Shown here piece after piece: positions 9,484 to 18,710 of a stretch of DNA of 64,000 nt (its first letter is position 1; each line of letters opens with the position of its first letter). Made by a program: the position numbers and the translations under genes. Under the pieces are notes generated by a model. That model was not told the DNA's origin and did no database searches. It worked only from the letters and a program-made list of their open reading frames with translations. Source of the stretch: Qipengyuania vulgaris (GTDB taxonomy: Bacteria > Pseudomonadota > Alphaproteobacteria > Sphingomonadales > Sphingomonadaceae); NCBI RefSeq assembly GCF_009827325.1, contig NZ_WTYC01000001.1:682001-746000 (forward strand), written 5' to 3'.

Positions 9484-10310
9484 CGCGCCGCCAATCACTG
9501 CCGATGCTGGCCCTCCCAGCACTGGCCATGATTCTCGCTGCACTGCTCCCCGTTCGGGCAGCCGCCCAGGAAGCGCGCCAGGCAAAGCCAGCTGCTTCGG
9601 CAGACAGCCTCTACTGCGAGCAGCGCAGGCTCGGCTACTGGTTCTATTGCGTAAAGCCGGTGCCGGCAGACGAGCCGCAGATGGCGCAGCCACCAGCCCA
9701 GGTGACCGCCACGCAGGAGCTGGACGCGGTCACGGGGGAACTGCGCGAACTCAAGGCGCGCGCGATCCTCTATCCGACGCCGGAAAACGTCACCGCCTAT
9801 ATCCGCTTCCAGCGTGCCCAGCTCGACCGGGCTTCGCTGTTCTCCGATGTCTGGCAACGCGCGATTTGGCAGGATCCCGAGCTCGACTACACGCTCGAAC
9901 GACCGGTCGGCGCACTCGCCAAGAAGCAATGGCAGGACGCGCGCGCTGCCGACCGCGACGCGGTGATGGCCAGGCTCTCCGAACGCTATGGACTGTTCTA
10001 CTTCTTCGCCCAGACCTGCGGCGCCTGCGAAGTGATGAGCCCGATCGTGCGCTCGGTGGCGGACCGCTGGCATATCACGGTCCGGGCGATCTCGACCGAT
10101 GGCGGGCCGTCCAGGCACTTCCCCGACTACAAGGTCGAAAGCGGCCAGCGGCCCCGCATGGGGCTCGAACCCGGCATCACCCCGGCGCTCGTGCTTTGGG
10201 ACAGCGTGGCCAGGCGCCCGATCCCGATCGGATACGGCGTGCTCTCGGCCGACGAGCTGCAGGACCGCATCTACCTCCTCACCTCGAAGGAAGCCGGACA
10301 TGATTACTAG
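9480..10310 (+). CDS. traF: TraF, thioredoxin-fold periplasmic T4SS protein (F type)
   Basis: 276 aa. Start ATG at 9480 overlaps the traN stop and opens a signal peptide (residues 10-29), so the longer open frame upstream is rejected. The C-terminal domain has a thioredoxin fold with an intact C180-G-A-C183 pair in FFAQTCGACEVM, so it could be redox-active. F-type TraF acts in pilus assembly and folding of periplasmic partners. The stop lies 11 bp inside traH. Confidence 0.9.
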   Translation: MTRRQSLPMLALPALAMILAALLPVRAAAQEARQAKPAASADSLYCEQRRLGYWFYCVKPVPADEPQMAQPPAQVTATQELDAVTGELRELKARAILYPTPENVTAYIRFQRAQLDRASLFSDVWQRAIWQDPELDYTLERPVGALAKKQWQDARAADRDAVMARLSERYGLFYFFAQTCGACEVMSPIVRSVADRWHITVRAISTDGGPSRHFPDYKVESGQRPRMGLEPGITPALVLWDSVARRPIPIGYGVLSADELQDRIYLLTSKEAGHDY

Positions 10311-11736
10311 CATCCGCAATGCGGCGCTCACCATAGCTGCCGCCAGCATGGTCGCGTCCCCCGTCGCCGCAAACGTCGGCGACAGCATGGACCGCTTCAT
10401 GGACGACATGGGCGCTGCGGCCAATGTCACCGGGCCGAGCGCATTCGAAGGACAGTCGGCGGGCTATTACAGCCTCGGCAATGTCTGGACGCGCTTCCCG
10501 CAGAAGACGACCAGCATCGCCAACCTCCAGCTGCCGCGTGCCCGCGCAGGTTGCGGCGGCATCGATATCTTCGCCGGGTCCTTCTCCTTCATCAACGCGA
10601 GCGAGATGGTCGCGCTGTTGAAGGCCGTCGCGAACAATGCGGTGGGGTTCGCCTTCAGCCTCGCGATCGATACCGTCTGCCCCGAGTGCTCAAAGATCAT
10701 GCAGGAGTTCAGCCAGAAGGCGCAGCTCATGAACAATCTCTCGATCAACTCCTGCGAGATGGCGCAGGGGCTGGTCGGCGGCGTCTGGCCCAAGGGCGAT
10801 CTCGCCGACAAGGCGATCTGCGAAGCGATCGGCAATTCCGAAGGTATCTTCACCGACTATGCTGCCGCCAAACACGGTTGCGGCACCAGGGGTCAGCGCG
10901 CCTCGACCAATGAGAGCGCCGGCGCCGACTATGCCGACGTCAATCCCGGTGTACCGCGCAATTACACCTGGCATGTCCTCAAGCAGAGCGCCTTCTTCAA
11001 CCCTGGTGGCACCTTCGACCGCGACCTCGCCGAGTATGCGATGACGCTCATCGGCACGGTGATCTACGTGCCGCCCCGCGATGACGAACCAGGCAAGTTC
11101 GTGCCTTTCGCAGGCGATGCCTCCTCGACGCTGGTGACCGCGCTGCTCGACGGGACGCAAGGCCAGTCGGTGCGGGTGTTCCAGTGTGACGAGCCCGACC
11201 AGTGCCTCAACCCCACTTTCCAGCAGATGAGCCTCACGAGCGCGAAGGCCATCCGGCCCCGCGTTGCCCAGCTCATCGGCAGCATGGTCGAGGCCATCCG
11301 CAGCGACACAGCGATCGGCGACGAGGAGAAGGAGCTGCTCCAGGTGGCATCGGTGCCGCTCTACAAGATCCTCACCGTGCAGGCGGCCTATGGACGCGGG
11401 ATGGCAACCGACGACCGCGACACGCTGGCCGAGATCGCCAGCATCGATCTTCTCTATGCCATCCTCGAACGCATCACAGCCGAGGCCGGACGCTCGATGG
11501 CGAGCTTCATTGCGGCCGATGAAGCGAAACTCGCGATCTGGCGCGCTCAGGTCGCGGAAGTCCGGTCAAGCCTCGCCCAGAGGCAAGCGACCGGACAGGC
11601 GCGGGTCTCCGCGATCATGCAGATCATCGAGAAGACCGCGATGATCGAGAACATGCTCGCCGCCTCGATGTCGCCATCGATGGCCGCCGCGCTCGACTGG
11701 TCGCGCGGGATGCAGTCCCGCTCCATCGTTCCATAA
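10300..11736 (+). CDS. traH: TraH, pilus assembly and mating protein
   Basis: 478 aa from the ATG at 10300, 11 bp inside traF. A signal peptide ends at about A-S-P-V-A-A-N. The N-terminal part has the conserved G-Y-Y-S-L-G-N and R-A-G-C-G-G-I-D blocks of TraH, and the C-terminus contains long helices with coiled-coil character (about residues 370-450). TraH is an outer-face periplasmic component that works with TraF and the TraG N-terminal domain. Placement traF-traH-traG is canonical. Confidence 0.93.
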   Translation: MITSIRNAALTIAAASMVASPVAANVGDSMDRFMDDMGAAANVTGPSAFEGQSAGYYSLGNVWTRFPQKTTSIANLQLPRARAGCGGIDIFAGSFSFINASEMVALLKAVANNAVGFAFSLAIDTVCPECSKIMQEFSQKAQLMNNLSINSCEMAQGLVGGVWPKGDLADKAICEAIGNSEGIFTDYAAAKHGCGTRGQRASTNESAGADYADVNPGVPRNYTWHVLKQSAFFNPGGTFDRDLAEYAMTLIGTVIYVPPRDDEPGKFVPFAGDASSTLVTALLDGTQGQSVRVFQCDEPDQCLNPTFQQMSLTSAKAIRPRVAQLIGSMVEAIRSDTAIGDEEKELLQVASVPLYKILTVQAAYGRGMATDDRDTLAEIASIDLLYAILERITAEAGRSMASFIAADEAKLAIWRAQVAEVRSSLAQRQATGQARVSAIMQIIEKTAMIENMLAASMSPSMAAALDWSRGMQSRSIVP

Positions 11737-11748
11737 GGGTGAGGCAGC

Positions 11749-14460
11749 ATGGTCGAGATTTTCACGGTCGGCGGCGGCGAGTATATCGTCAATGTCCTCA
11801 ATGCCGTTGCCGCCTGGACCGGAGCGGGCGGCTACAAGAGCCTGATTCAGGTCGCGCTGGTGATGGGCATGGTGCTCGCGGTCATCGTGGTCGCGTTCAA
11901 CCAGGACTGGCGCGCATGGCTCAACTGGTTCCTCGGTGCGACGCTCATCTACATGTGTCTGATGGTGCCGCGCATGGACGTCCATGTGACCGACCGGGTC
12001 AATCCAAGCCTTGCACCGGCAACGGTGGCCAATGTTCCGCTCGGGCTCGCCCTGATGGCAAGTTTCACCAGCCAGGCGGGGGACTATCTGACCCGCTCGG
12101 CCGAGCTCGTCTTCGGCTTGCCGGACGACCTCAACTACTCGAAGAACGGCATGATCTATGGCGCGCGGCTGCTTGAATCGACGCGGAGCTTGCGCATTTC
12201 CGATCCGGAGTTTGCTGCGAACTTCGACGAGCATGTCAGGCAATGCGTGTTCTACGATCTGCTGCTCGGCCGCTACTCGATGAAGGAGCTGTCCGAGAGC
12301 GATGATATCTGGGCGACGATCGCACCCGGCAGCGCGGCGCGCGCGCAGAAATTCCTGACCCGGCAGGCCGACGACAGCGTGACGGCCTCGATCATCACCT
12401 GCCGCGAAGCCTACACCGCGCTTTCGGGGCAATGGGCGAGCCTCATTGACGAGATGACGCTTGTCGCGGGACGCCAACTCTATCCGCGCCAGACCGAAGC
12501 GCTCGCCAAGGCCAAGCTCATGGCCGACCTCCCGATTGCCTATCAGTATCTTACCGGCATCTCGCGCAGCGCGAGCGACATTTTCCGCCAGGTGTTGACG
12601 ATCAATGCCATGAACCAGGCCATGCACGGCTTTGCAGGGGCGAGCGGCACGGGCAGTATCGACGTCTTCGCGCAGACCCGGGCCGATATTCAGACCGAGC
12701 GGACCTATTCTTCGATCGCGCACAACGCGATGAAATGGGTCCCAATCCTCAATGTCGTACTGACGGTGGTGTTCTACGCGCTGTTCCCTGTCCTGTTTCC
12801 GCTGTTCCTGATGCCGCGGACCGGACCCATTGCATTGAGAGGTTACGTCACCGGCTTCTTCTATCTTGCGGCGTGGGGACCGCTCTTCGTCATCCTGCAC
12901 ATGATCCTGATGTTCAAAGGCGCGGGCGATGTCGCCGCCGCTGGCGGCAGCACGGGCCTCAGCCTCGCGACCTTTGCTGGCATGAGCGACGTCAACAGCG
13001 ATATCGGCATCTTGGCAGGCTATCTTGTCGCCTCGATCCCGTTCCTTGCCGGCGGCGTGGCGCGTGGTGCGCTGGCGATTTCGGGCCAGGCAACGAGCTA
13101 TCTCAACCCGAGCCAGAATGCAGCCGAGGAAGCCTCGCGCGAAGCGAGCACCGGCAACGTCTCACTCGGCAACTCGAGCATCGACAATTCGACAGTGTTT
13201 TCCCGCCAGTTTGCGCAGGGCAATCTTGCCCCCAACATTGCCTATGGCGCGGCACAGACGCGGGGATTCAGCGACAGCGGCACGCAGACGACCAGCTTCC
13301 CCGATGGCGAGTTCGCTGCAGTCCCGAATTCAAGCTATCCGTTCACGCCGACGCTCGGGCAGGACTTCACGGGCCGCCTAGGAACGATGGCGAGCCAGAG
13401 CCGGACGCAGAGCGAGACCTATGCCAACCTCGCCCAGCAATCGACGAGCTCTGCGCTCACCCGGTTCAGCGAGATCCGCAACGCCTACAGCCAGGGTCAG
13501 AGCTCCGATACTGTCAGCGGCGTTGGTACGAACGACAGCATCGGCACGGCATTCAGCGAAGTCGACAATGCCTCGAGGACGCTCCAGCAGCAGTTCGGCC
13601 TGTCCCGGCGCGCGTCAGACGACATTACTATTTCTTGGTTCCTCAACGGCGAAGCAGGAGCCGGAGCAAAGGCCGAAGGTGGAGTACTAAACGCGCAGGC
13701 GGGCGTCCGCGGTGGCCGAAATCAGTCGTGGACCGACAGCGATATCGGGATCGCCTCGGAAGATCGCGGCAGGATAATGGGTACGCTGCGGCAGCTTTCG
13801 GATAGCCGCAACTGGTCGAACACGCGTGAAGGCTTCCTGCGCGAGACGAGTTCGAGTTCGGTATCGCAGGTGTCAACCAGCTCGTCGGGTCTCAGCCGAT
13901 CGCTGACCGAAGCCGAAAGCTACACACGAGAGGCGCGTCGGGCCGAAGAGGTGGCCAGCCGCCTCGAGAACCAGGCCAGTTGGTACGAGGCCAATAGTGC
14001 CGCAGGCACGCTAAACCTGAGCCAGGCTTATCGCGAATGGGGCATGGCCGAGATCGAAGCCAATCGCGACTATTACGGGCCGGTGCGCTTCGACGACATC
14101 GAGTTCCAGATGAGCGCGCGCGGCCAACAACTGCAATCGCGGTTTGTCGAGAGCTATGCTGATCGCCTACAAGACGACATCGAAGCCGACCTTTCGCTGC
14201 CGGACTTCGCTCCTGTCAGCCGCCCCGGGATCGGAAGTGCTGGGCAGGTACGCGCAAGAGGAGCCGTGGGCTCTGCGGGTGGTCCCTCAATGCCCGATGC
14301 TCCTGATCGGTCTGACATCACGGATGAGGTCGAGCGGGTGCGCCGACAGGGTCGTGGCAGGATCGGAACCGTGCGAACTTATCTTGATCGCCAAACGGAA
14401 GGCGCCACGGGCGCGAGTGAGGAAGCTGCAGACGACGTCAAAGAATGGGGCAATAGATAG
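11749..14460 (+). CDS. traG: TraG, inner-membrane mating-pair stabilisation protein
   Basis: 903 aa, close to the usual length. The first 460 residues contain several membrane helices (about 30-50, 60-85, 330-360, 375-400, 425-440), matching the TraG N-terminal domain needed for pilus assembly. The remaining periplasmic half is low-complexity, rich in Ser, Gln, Asn and Thr, with helical repeats. In F this part acts in mating-pair stabilisation and entry exclusion. It is separated from traH by 12 bp, and is the last gene of the operon in this direction. Confidence 0.93.
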   Translation: MVEIFTVGGGEYIVNVLNAVAAWTGAGGYKSLIQVALVMGMVLAVIVVAFNQDWRAWLNWFLGATLIYMCLMVPRMDVHVTDRVNPSLAPATVANVPLGLALMASFTSQAGDYLTRSAELVFGLPDDLNYSKNGMIYGARLLESTRSLRISDPEFAANFDEHVRQCVFYDLLLGRYSMKELSESDDIWATIAPGSAARAQKFLTRQADDSVTASIITCREAYTALSGQWASLIDEMTLVAGRQLYPRQTEALAKAKLMADLPIAYQYLTGISRSASDIFRQVLTINAMNQAMHGFAGASGTGSIDVFAQTRADIQTERTYSSIAHNAMKWVPILNVVLTVVFYALFPVLFPLFLMPRTGPIALRGYVTGFFYLAAWGPLFVILHMILMFKGAGDVAAAGGSTGLSLATFAGMSDVNSDIGILAGYLVASIPFLAGGVARGALAISGQATSYLNPSQNAAEEASREASTGNVSLGNSSIDNSTVFSRQFAQGNLAPNIAYGAAQTRGFSDSGTQTTSFPDGEFAAVPNSSYPFTPTLGQDFTGRLGTMASQSRTQSETYANLAQQSTSSALTRFSEIRNAYSQGQSSDTVSGVGTNDSIGTAFSEVDNASRTLQQQFGLSRRASDDITISWFLNGEAGAGAKAEGGVLNAQAGVRGGRNQSWTDSDIGIASEDRGRIMGTLRQLSDSRNWSNTREGFLRETSSSSVSQVSTSSSGLSRSLTEAESYTREARRAEEVASRLENQASWYEANSAAGTLNLSQAYREWGMAEIEANRDYYGPVRFDDIEFQMSARGQQLQSRFVESYADRLQDDIEADLSLPDFAPVSRPGIGSAGQVRARGAVGSAGGPSMPDAPDRSDITDEVERVRRQGRGRIGTVRTYLDRQTEGATGASEEAADDVKEWGNR

Positions 14461-14670
14461 CTACAGCACGAAATCCTGCAGGATGACGAACACCGCAAAT
14501 GCGACGACGACCAGCCCAAGTAGCCAGAGTCCGCGTCGTTCCCAAGGATCTGCTAGAGCCTTCTTCCAGCTGTATTCCATGCGCCGATTTTCGGAGATGG
14601 CACGGTCGATCTCTCGCAGGCCCTTCCAGTCCGTCTGGTCGTTTTGCTCCTTCTCGTCATCCATTTCCAT
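14461..14670 (-). CDS. Small single-pass membrane protein (unknown)
   Basis: About 69 aa, convergent with traG and starting its stop right after the traG stop. The first 45 residues are charged (D, E, K, R), then one C-terminal transmembrane helix (LWLLGLVVVAFAVFVILQ). A GGAG lies before the alternative starts at 14670 and 14662; the latter has the better spacing. A tail-anchored protein beside traG could be an entry-exclusion or regulator protein, but no family is recognised and this is only a guess from position. Confidence 0.5.
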   Translation of the reverse strand: MEMDDEKEQNDQTDWKGLREIDRAISENRRMEYSWKKALADPWERRGLWLLGLVVVAFAVFVILQDFVL

Positions 14671-14728
14671 CACTCCGACCTAAATAAAGTAGCAAATTTG
14701 ATGCATTATCGGGCATAAGCCAATTTAC

Positions 14729-14825
14729 GTCTCGATATTGACACATTAAATATCATCACGTAAAGACGCAAAATCGCTACACAAAGCTCCATAACGGAGA
14801 TAATGTCTCGATAATGCCACATTAT
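14729..14825 (+). promoter_or_regulatory. hipBA promoter with duplicated operator
   Basis: A promoter-like pair, TTGACA (14738-14743), 17 bp, TAAAGA (14761-14766), precedes hipB. Two 20-bp direct repeats that agree at 18 positions lie at 14729-14748 and 14805-14824. The first covers the -35 box and the second covers the hipB start codon. The second copy also contains a perfect inverted repeat ATAATG-CCA-CATTAT (14811-14825). HipB-type antitoxins are known to autorepress through repeated palindromes, so these are likely the binding sites. Confidence 0.6.
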
Positions 14826-15173
14826 GATTCACCAGATCTGCGTCCGCTCTCGGTGCTGCTATCCGACCTCGGGAAGCAGATCGAAGCATATCGCATATCA
14901 CGCAATCTCAAGCAGGCCGAGCTTGCGGAAATGGCAGGTATCTCGCGTTCAACGCTCGCCCGCCTGGAAGCCGGTAATGGCGGGACCATCGATAGCCTCG
15001 CCAGGATAATGCGTGCGCTCGACATTGAAGACCGCCTGCTGGATGTCATGCCGGACGCCAAGCTGAGACCGCTCGATCCCCGGTCCGACACCGGCAAGGC
15101 GCGGCAAAGGGTGCGCAAGTCTTCTGAAGGTGAGGCTGGCGAGGAATGGAGCTGGGGTGACGAGGCCCCATGA
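14814..15173 (+). CDS. hipB: HipB-like XRE-family antitoxin/repressor
   Basis: 119 aa. A helix-turn-helix of XRE type lies at about residues 20-75 (QAELAEMAGISRSTLARLE is the recognition segment), followed by a charged, Glu-rich tail. The gene overlaps hipA by 4 bp. Known role: binds HipA kinase and represses the operon. The start codon itself lies inside a palindromic repeat that this protein may bind. The element presumably uses the pair for maintenance or for a persistence response. Confidence 0.85.
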   Translation: MPHYDSPDLRPLSVLLSDLGKQIEAYRISRNLKQAELAEMAGISRSTLARLEAGNGGTIDSLARIMRALDIEDRLLDVMPDAKLRPLDPRSDTGKARQRVRKSSEGEAGEEWSWGDEAP

Positions 15174-16468
15174 CGCGTGCGGTAGTCAATCTCTGGGGTC
15201 GTCAGATCGGCGCCGTCCTGTGGGATGAAGATCGCGATGTCGGGGTTTTCGAATACACTCCGGAATTCAGTCGCAGCGGCATCGAAGTCGCTCCGCTCAC
15301 AATGCCATTACGAAGCGGCGTCTACGATTTTCCCGCGCTGAATTACGAGACCTTTAAAGGGCTACCGGGCATGCTGGCAGACAGCCTGCCCGACAAGTTT
15401 GGTAACGCGCTGATCAATCGCTGGCTTGCCGAGCAAGGCCGCACAGCCGACAGCTTCGATCCGGTCGAGCGCCTTTGTTATACCGGTCGCCGAGGCATGG
15501 GTGCGCTCGAATTCGAGCCCGCTACCGGTGAGCGCCGTGAACAGGGTCGGCCGGTCGATATCGCTCCGCTTGTCGAACTCGCCAACAGGGTCATTGCCGC
15601 GCGTGAAGAACTGGCCGGTGTGCTCAAGGGTGAAGATGATCATCGCGCACTTCAAGAGATCTTGCGCGTCGGCACCTCTGCTGGTGGCGCCCGGGCCAAG
15701 GCCGTCCTCGCCTGGAATGAGGAGACCGGAGAATTCCATTCAGGGCAGCTGACTGCAGGGCCCAGGTATACGCAATGGCTCGTCAAGTTCGACGGCGTGT
15801 CGGGCAGTGCCGACAAGGAGCTAGCCGATCCGATGGGCTTCGGCCGACTTGAATACGCTTGCTATCTGCTAGCCCGAGAGGCCGGCATCGACATGGCTCG
15901 TTCTCGTCTGCATGAAGAAGGCGGCCGGGCGCATTTCATGACACAGCGTTTCGACCGCACGCCTGATGGCAAGAAGCTTCACATGCAGTCGCTTTGCGCA
16001 ATGCGCCATTTCGATTTCAACCTCGCTCGCGCATACAGCTACGAGCAGGCGATCGAGACCATCCGCATGCTCGGTCTCGGCCGCGAAGCGATTAAGGAGC
16101 AGGTGCGCCGCGCGCTGCTCAATATCTTCATCCGCAACCAGGACGACCACACCAAGAACATCGCATTCCTCATGGATAGCTCGGGTCGCTGGAGCCTCTC
16201 GCCCGCATTCGATGTCGTCTATGCCTACAATCCTGACGGGGACTGGACCAACGAACACCAGATGTCTCTGGCCGGAAAGACTGACGGCTTCGAGCTTGAT
16301 GACTTGCTAGCGTTCGGCAAGTTCGCTGACCTGAAGGCAGGTGAGATCAGAAACATGATTGCCGAAATCAGATCCGCAATCAGCCTTTGGGACAGATTTA
16401 CGGACTTGGCGGGTCTTTCGAAACGACTCTCTGCGCGTGCGAAAGCCGGATTCCGAGCCGAACTATAA
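15170..16468 (+). CDS. hipA: HipA-like serine/threonine kinase toxin
   Basis: 432 aa, a full-length HipA. The N-terminal couple_hipA-type region is followed by the kinase core. The catalytic loop is N-Q-D325-D-H-T-K-N and the metal-binding motif is S-P-A-F-D-V-V-Y. The G-S-A-G/G-T-S-A-G-G loop (near residue 168) corresponds to the ejectable P-loop that carries the autophosphorylation serine. HipA enzymes phosphorylate aminoacyl-tRNA synthetases (GltX or TrpS in studied cases) and slow growth. It overlaps hipB, as usual for the toxin-antitoxin pair. Confidence 0.92.
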   Translation: MTRAVVNLWGRQIGAVLWDEDRDVGVFEYTPEFSRSGIEVAPLTMPLRSGVYDFPALNYETFKGLPGMLADSLPDKFGNALINRWLAEQGRTADSFDPVERLCYTGRRGMGALEFEPATGERREQGRPVDIAPLVELANRVIAAREELAGVLKGEDDHRALQEILRVGTSAGGARAKAVLAWNEETGEFHSGQLTAGPRYTQWLVKFDGVSGSADKELADPMGFGRLEYACYLLAREAGIDMARSRLHEEGGRAHFMTQRFDRTPDGKKLHMQSLCAMRHFDFNLARAYSYEQAIETIRMLGLGREAIKEQVRRALLNIFIRNQDDHTKNIAFLMDSSGRWSLSPAFDVVYAYNPDGDWTNEHQMSLAGKTDGFELDDLLAFGKFADLKAGEIRNMIAEIRSAISLWDRFTDLAGLSKRLSARAKAGFRAEL

Positions 16469-16696
16469 TGAAAATTGCACACTGAAAGTGATCCGAGACC
16501 AGGACTCACGCCAGTCCTTGCGGCTAAACTACTGTGCGGTGTCATCGCGGCTTCCAAGGTGATAAACTTGGGATCATCTCCGTCAGTTCGATTACACATC
16601 GTGGCATACCGACTAGACTTTGGAGAAGCTGTAGGTTGATTTTCAAAACGGCCACCGCAATTGGCATGCAAAATTGAATCTTTGGGAGTGCTGTCT

Positions 16697-17401
16697 CTAG
16701 GTTGGCCAGAAAACAGCGCTTGTTAGCTCCACGTACTCCTGACGATCGAAGTCCGCTGGTTCGACGTTCTGAAATATATTCAGAAATGCCTCCGCCTCGA
16801 CGCTTTCTGGTTCAATGTATTGAGAGATCGCCCCAGTACAGCGAGAGCATGCCGCTGACAGGATCGGGATCAAATTGGCAAACATACGGTCCACTTCGTA
16901 GCTGTGAGCAAGACACCAATCCTCGAAGCGGTCCGCAGCAATGGCTTCACGCCCCGCAGCAACAGAATCCGCGTACTTGGCTGATTGCAAATCTAGAATT
17001 GCGCGGATGTCAGACCAGCTGACATAGTGTTCAGCGAAACTTCCACCATCTTCGCTTTCACCTGCTTCGAAATTGATCAGCAGATAGTCTCTGGGATGCT
17101 CTTCGGCTCTAGCCCGTCGATAAACGCTTCGAAGCCCGTTGGCTTGGTTATGGTGTCGAGCGTTTCTCAGTCGCAAGACAAATGCGCACAAGGGGTCATC
17201 GTAGAAATTGAAAGCTTCCGGCGCTTCCAATTTCACTGCGTCATAAAGGCCATGGAATGCATTCAGAATCCCATCGATTGCGTGGTCTAGATTGCCGACG
17301 GCTTCTGGTGCATCGATCAGAAAAAGTTGGCGAAAGCGAAGATGCTGTTCGGCAAAAACTCGAAACGCTTGGGCTAGAGTTTCGAAGCGATCTGAGATCA
17401 T
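16697..17401 (-). CDS. Unrecognised protein at the end of the restriction operon; HEPN-like RN-x3-H motif
   Basis: 234 aa, mostly helical by composition. I do not recognise the family. The segment F-V-L-R-L-R-N-A-R-H-H contains R-N-x(3)-H, the pattern of the RNase active site in HEPN domains, placed near the middle of the protein (about residue 80). Four cysteines or histidines near the C-terminus do not form an obvious metal site. It starts 9 bp after the stop of the 423-aa gene and is the last gene of the five-gene minus-strand operon. A toxin-like nuclease backing the restriction enzyme is possible but rests on one short motif. Confidence 0.6.
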   Translation of the reverse strand: MISDRFETLAQAFRVFAEQHLRFRQLFLIDAPEAVGNLDHAIDGILNAFHGLYDAVKLEAPEAFNFYDDPLCAFVLRLRNARHHNQANGLRSVYRRARAEEHPRDYLLINFEAGESEDGGSFAEHYVSWSDIRAILDLQSAKYADSVAAGREAIAADRFEDWCLAHSYEVDRMFANLIPILSAACSRCTGAISQYIEPESVEAEAFLNIFQNVEPADFDRQEYVELTSAVFWPT

Positions 17402-17410
17402 AGAATGGTG

Positions 17411-18682
17411 CTACTTAAAGGGTGTGATGGCTGGATCGGAGCCGCCGAACGTGAATTCGATCCAATCATCGTTATCGTCCTCGCCGCCAGGAATCACCTC
17501 AATCTTTGTCGGAAGCCTCCCGTTCGCGAACGGCAGTTTGAATGGATTGCCACGTTGAAGTTCTGACATACGATCCACACTGATTTGGCCAGTGAGAACC
17601 TCCATAATCATGCGAGAGCTCAATCTGACATTATCGCCTGACATTTTGCAGCCTCCATGGTGCCCCCATCCATAATCTGCTTCGATCGCCCTTCGTGCAG
17701 CATTGACTGGCATGTCTCGGGGATAAGGGAAGTTTCGCATCATCGAACGAAAGGTCGTGTCGAGATCGCCAGCAATCTTTAATGCGTCTTGCGTGCGCAG
17801 CATTGCAAACATTTGCCGGTCGTAGCCCTCGGCGGGATGCCAGCCACGTCTCTCCTCACGAACGCTAATCGCCAAAACGAAGTCTACCGAGCTGTTCTGC
17901 CGCAAGAAATCGCGTGTCAGAGTATCCATGAGATCGATGCGATTGCCGAAGCCACCATCGGCCATAGTGGCGCAATCCGCATCGCAGATGATTATCCCGG
18001 TTAAGGCATCCACCCCCTTCAACTGCGGAACCTTCGATCTCAGCGCCTTATAATAGGGGTTCCGATTTTTGATGCTTGGGCGGTCATATGAGGCATAGCC
18101 GCCGCTACTGTAGGGGCTCTTGGCCGGATCAATACTGACTGAAATTTCAGTTTCCTCGTCCACAATGTCTACGCGGATCGGACACTGCCCAGAGCGGTGC
18201 TGTTGCCTTATCTCAGGCTCGATGGCTGTCTTGAAGTATTGGCGCAGGCTTGACCGATTGGGCATCTGCAAGGTCGTTTGCTCGCCTCGATCCTTTCGCT
18301 CTCGACTCGATCCTATTCGGATATCCACTCCGCCTATTGGCATTCCGAGCTTGGTTTTCAGACTTTCAACCAGATTGCTCAGATCTTCATATGGATTTTT
18401 CTTGTCGAGCCCCGCGTCGGATACGGTAGTCACGTCTGCTACAAACGATATGCCTAGGCCTGCGTACTCGATATCGGGATTTTTGCCGTTCACCTGCTCC
18501 GCTTCAACAGCTACCGACCCGACTTGATTGAGGCCGTGTACAACCATGAGTTCATAAACGGCTGCCAGCCTATCGCGATTTGGCTGATTTAATCGGCGCA
18601 CTAAGTCCGCATGCCACTCGCTCGGAGTGCAGGGCCGGATTGCGTCCAAACGTGCTTGAATGCTTCGACGACTAAAGAGCAA
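17411..18682 (-). CDS. Unrecognised 423-aa protein of the restriction operon; possible nuclease fold
   Basis: No family recognised. Near residues 67-86 the run N-P-D-I-E-Y, then seven residues, then F-V-A-D-V-T-T resembles the PD-(D/E)xK core of some restriction-like folds, although the usual Lys is replaced by Thr. The rest is mixed alpha/beta with an H-H-G-G-C segment near residue 340. It lies 28 bp after the XamI-type endonuclease gene and 9 bp before the next gene, so it is expressed with the restriction-modification genes. Role unknown; an accessory or second effector are both open. Confidence 0.65.
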   Translation of the reverse strand: MLFSRRSIQARLDAIRPCTPSEWHADLVRRLNQPNRDRLAAVYELMVVHGLNQVGSVAVEAEQVNGKNPDIEYAGLGISFVADVTTVSDAGLDKKNPYEDLSNLVESLKTKLGMPIGGVDIRIGSSRERKDRGEQTTLQMPNRSSLRQYFKTAIEPEIRQQHRSGQCPIRVDIVDEETEISVSIDPAKSPYSSGGYASYDRPSIKNRNPYYKALRSKVPQLKGVDALTGIIICDADCATMADGGFGNRIDLMDTLTRDFLRQNSSVDFVLAISVREERRGWHPAEGYDRQMFAMLRTQDALKIAGDLDTTFRSMMRNFPYPRDMPVNAARRAIEADYGWGHHGGCKMSGDNVRLSSRMIMEVLTGQISVDRMSELQRGNPFKLPFANGRLPTKIEVIPGGEDDNDDWIEFTFGGSDPAITPFK

Positions 18683-18710
18683 GATGGCCGCCTTTAGTCA
18701 TTGATGCTGG

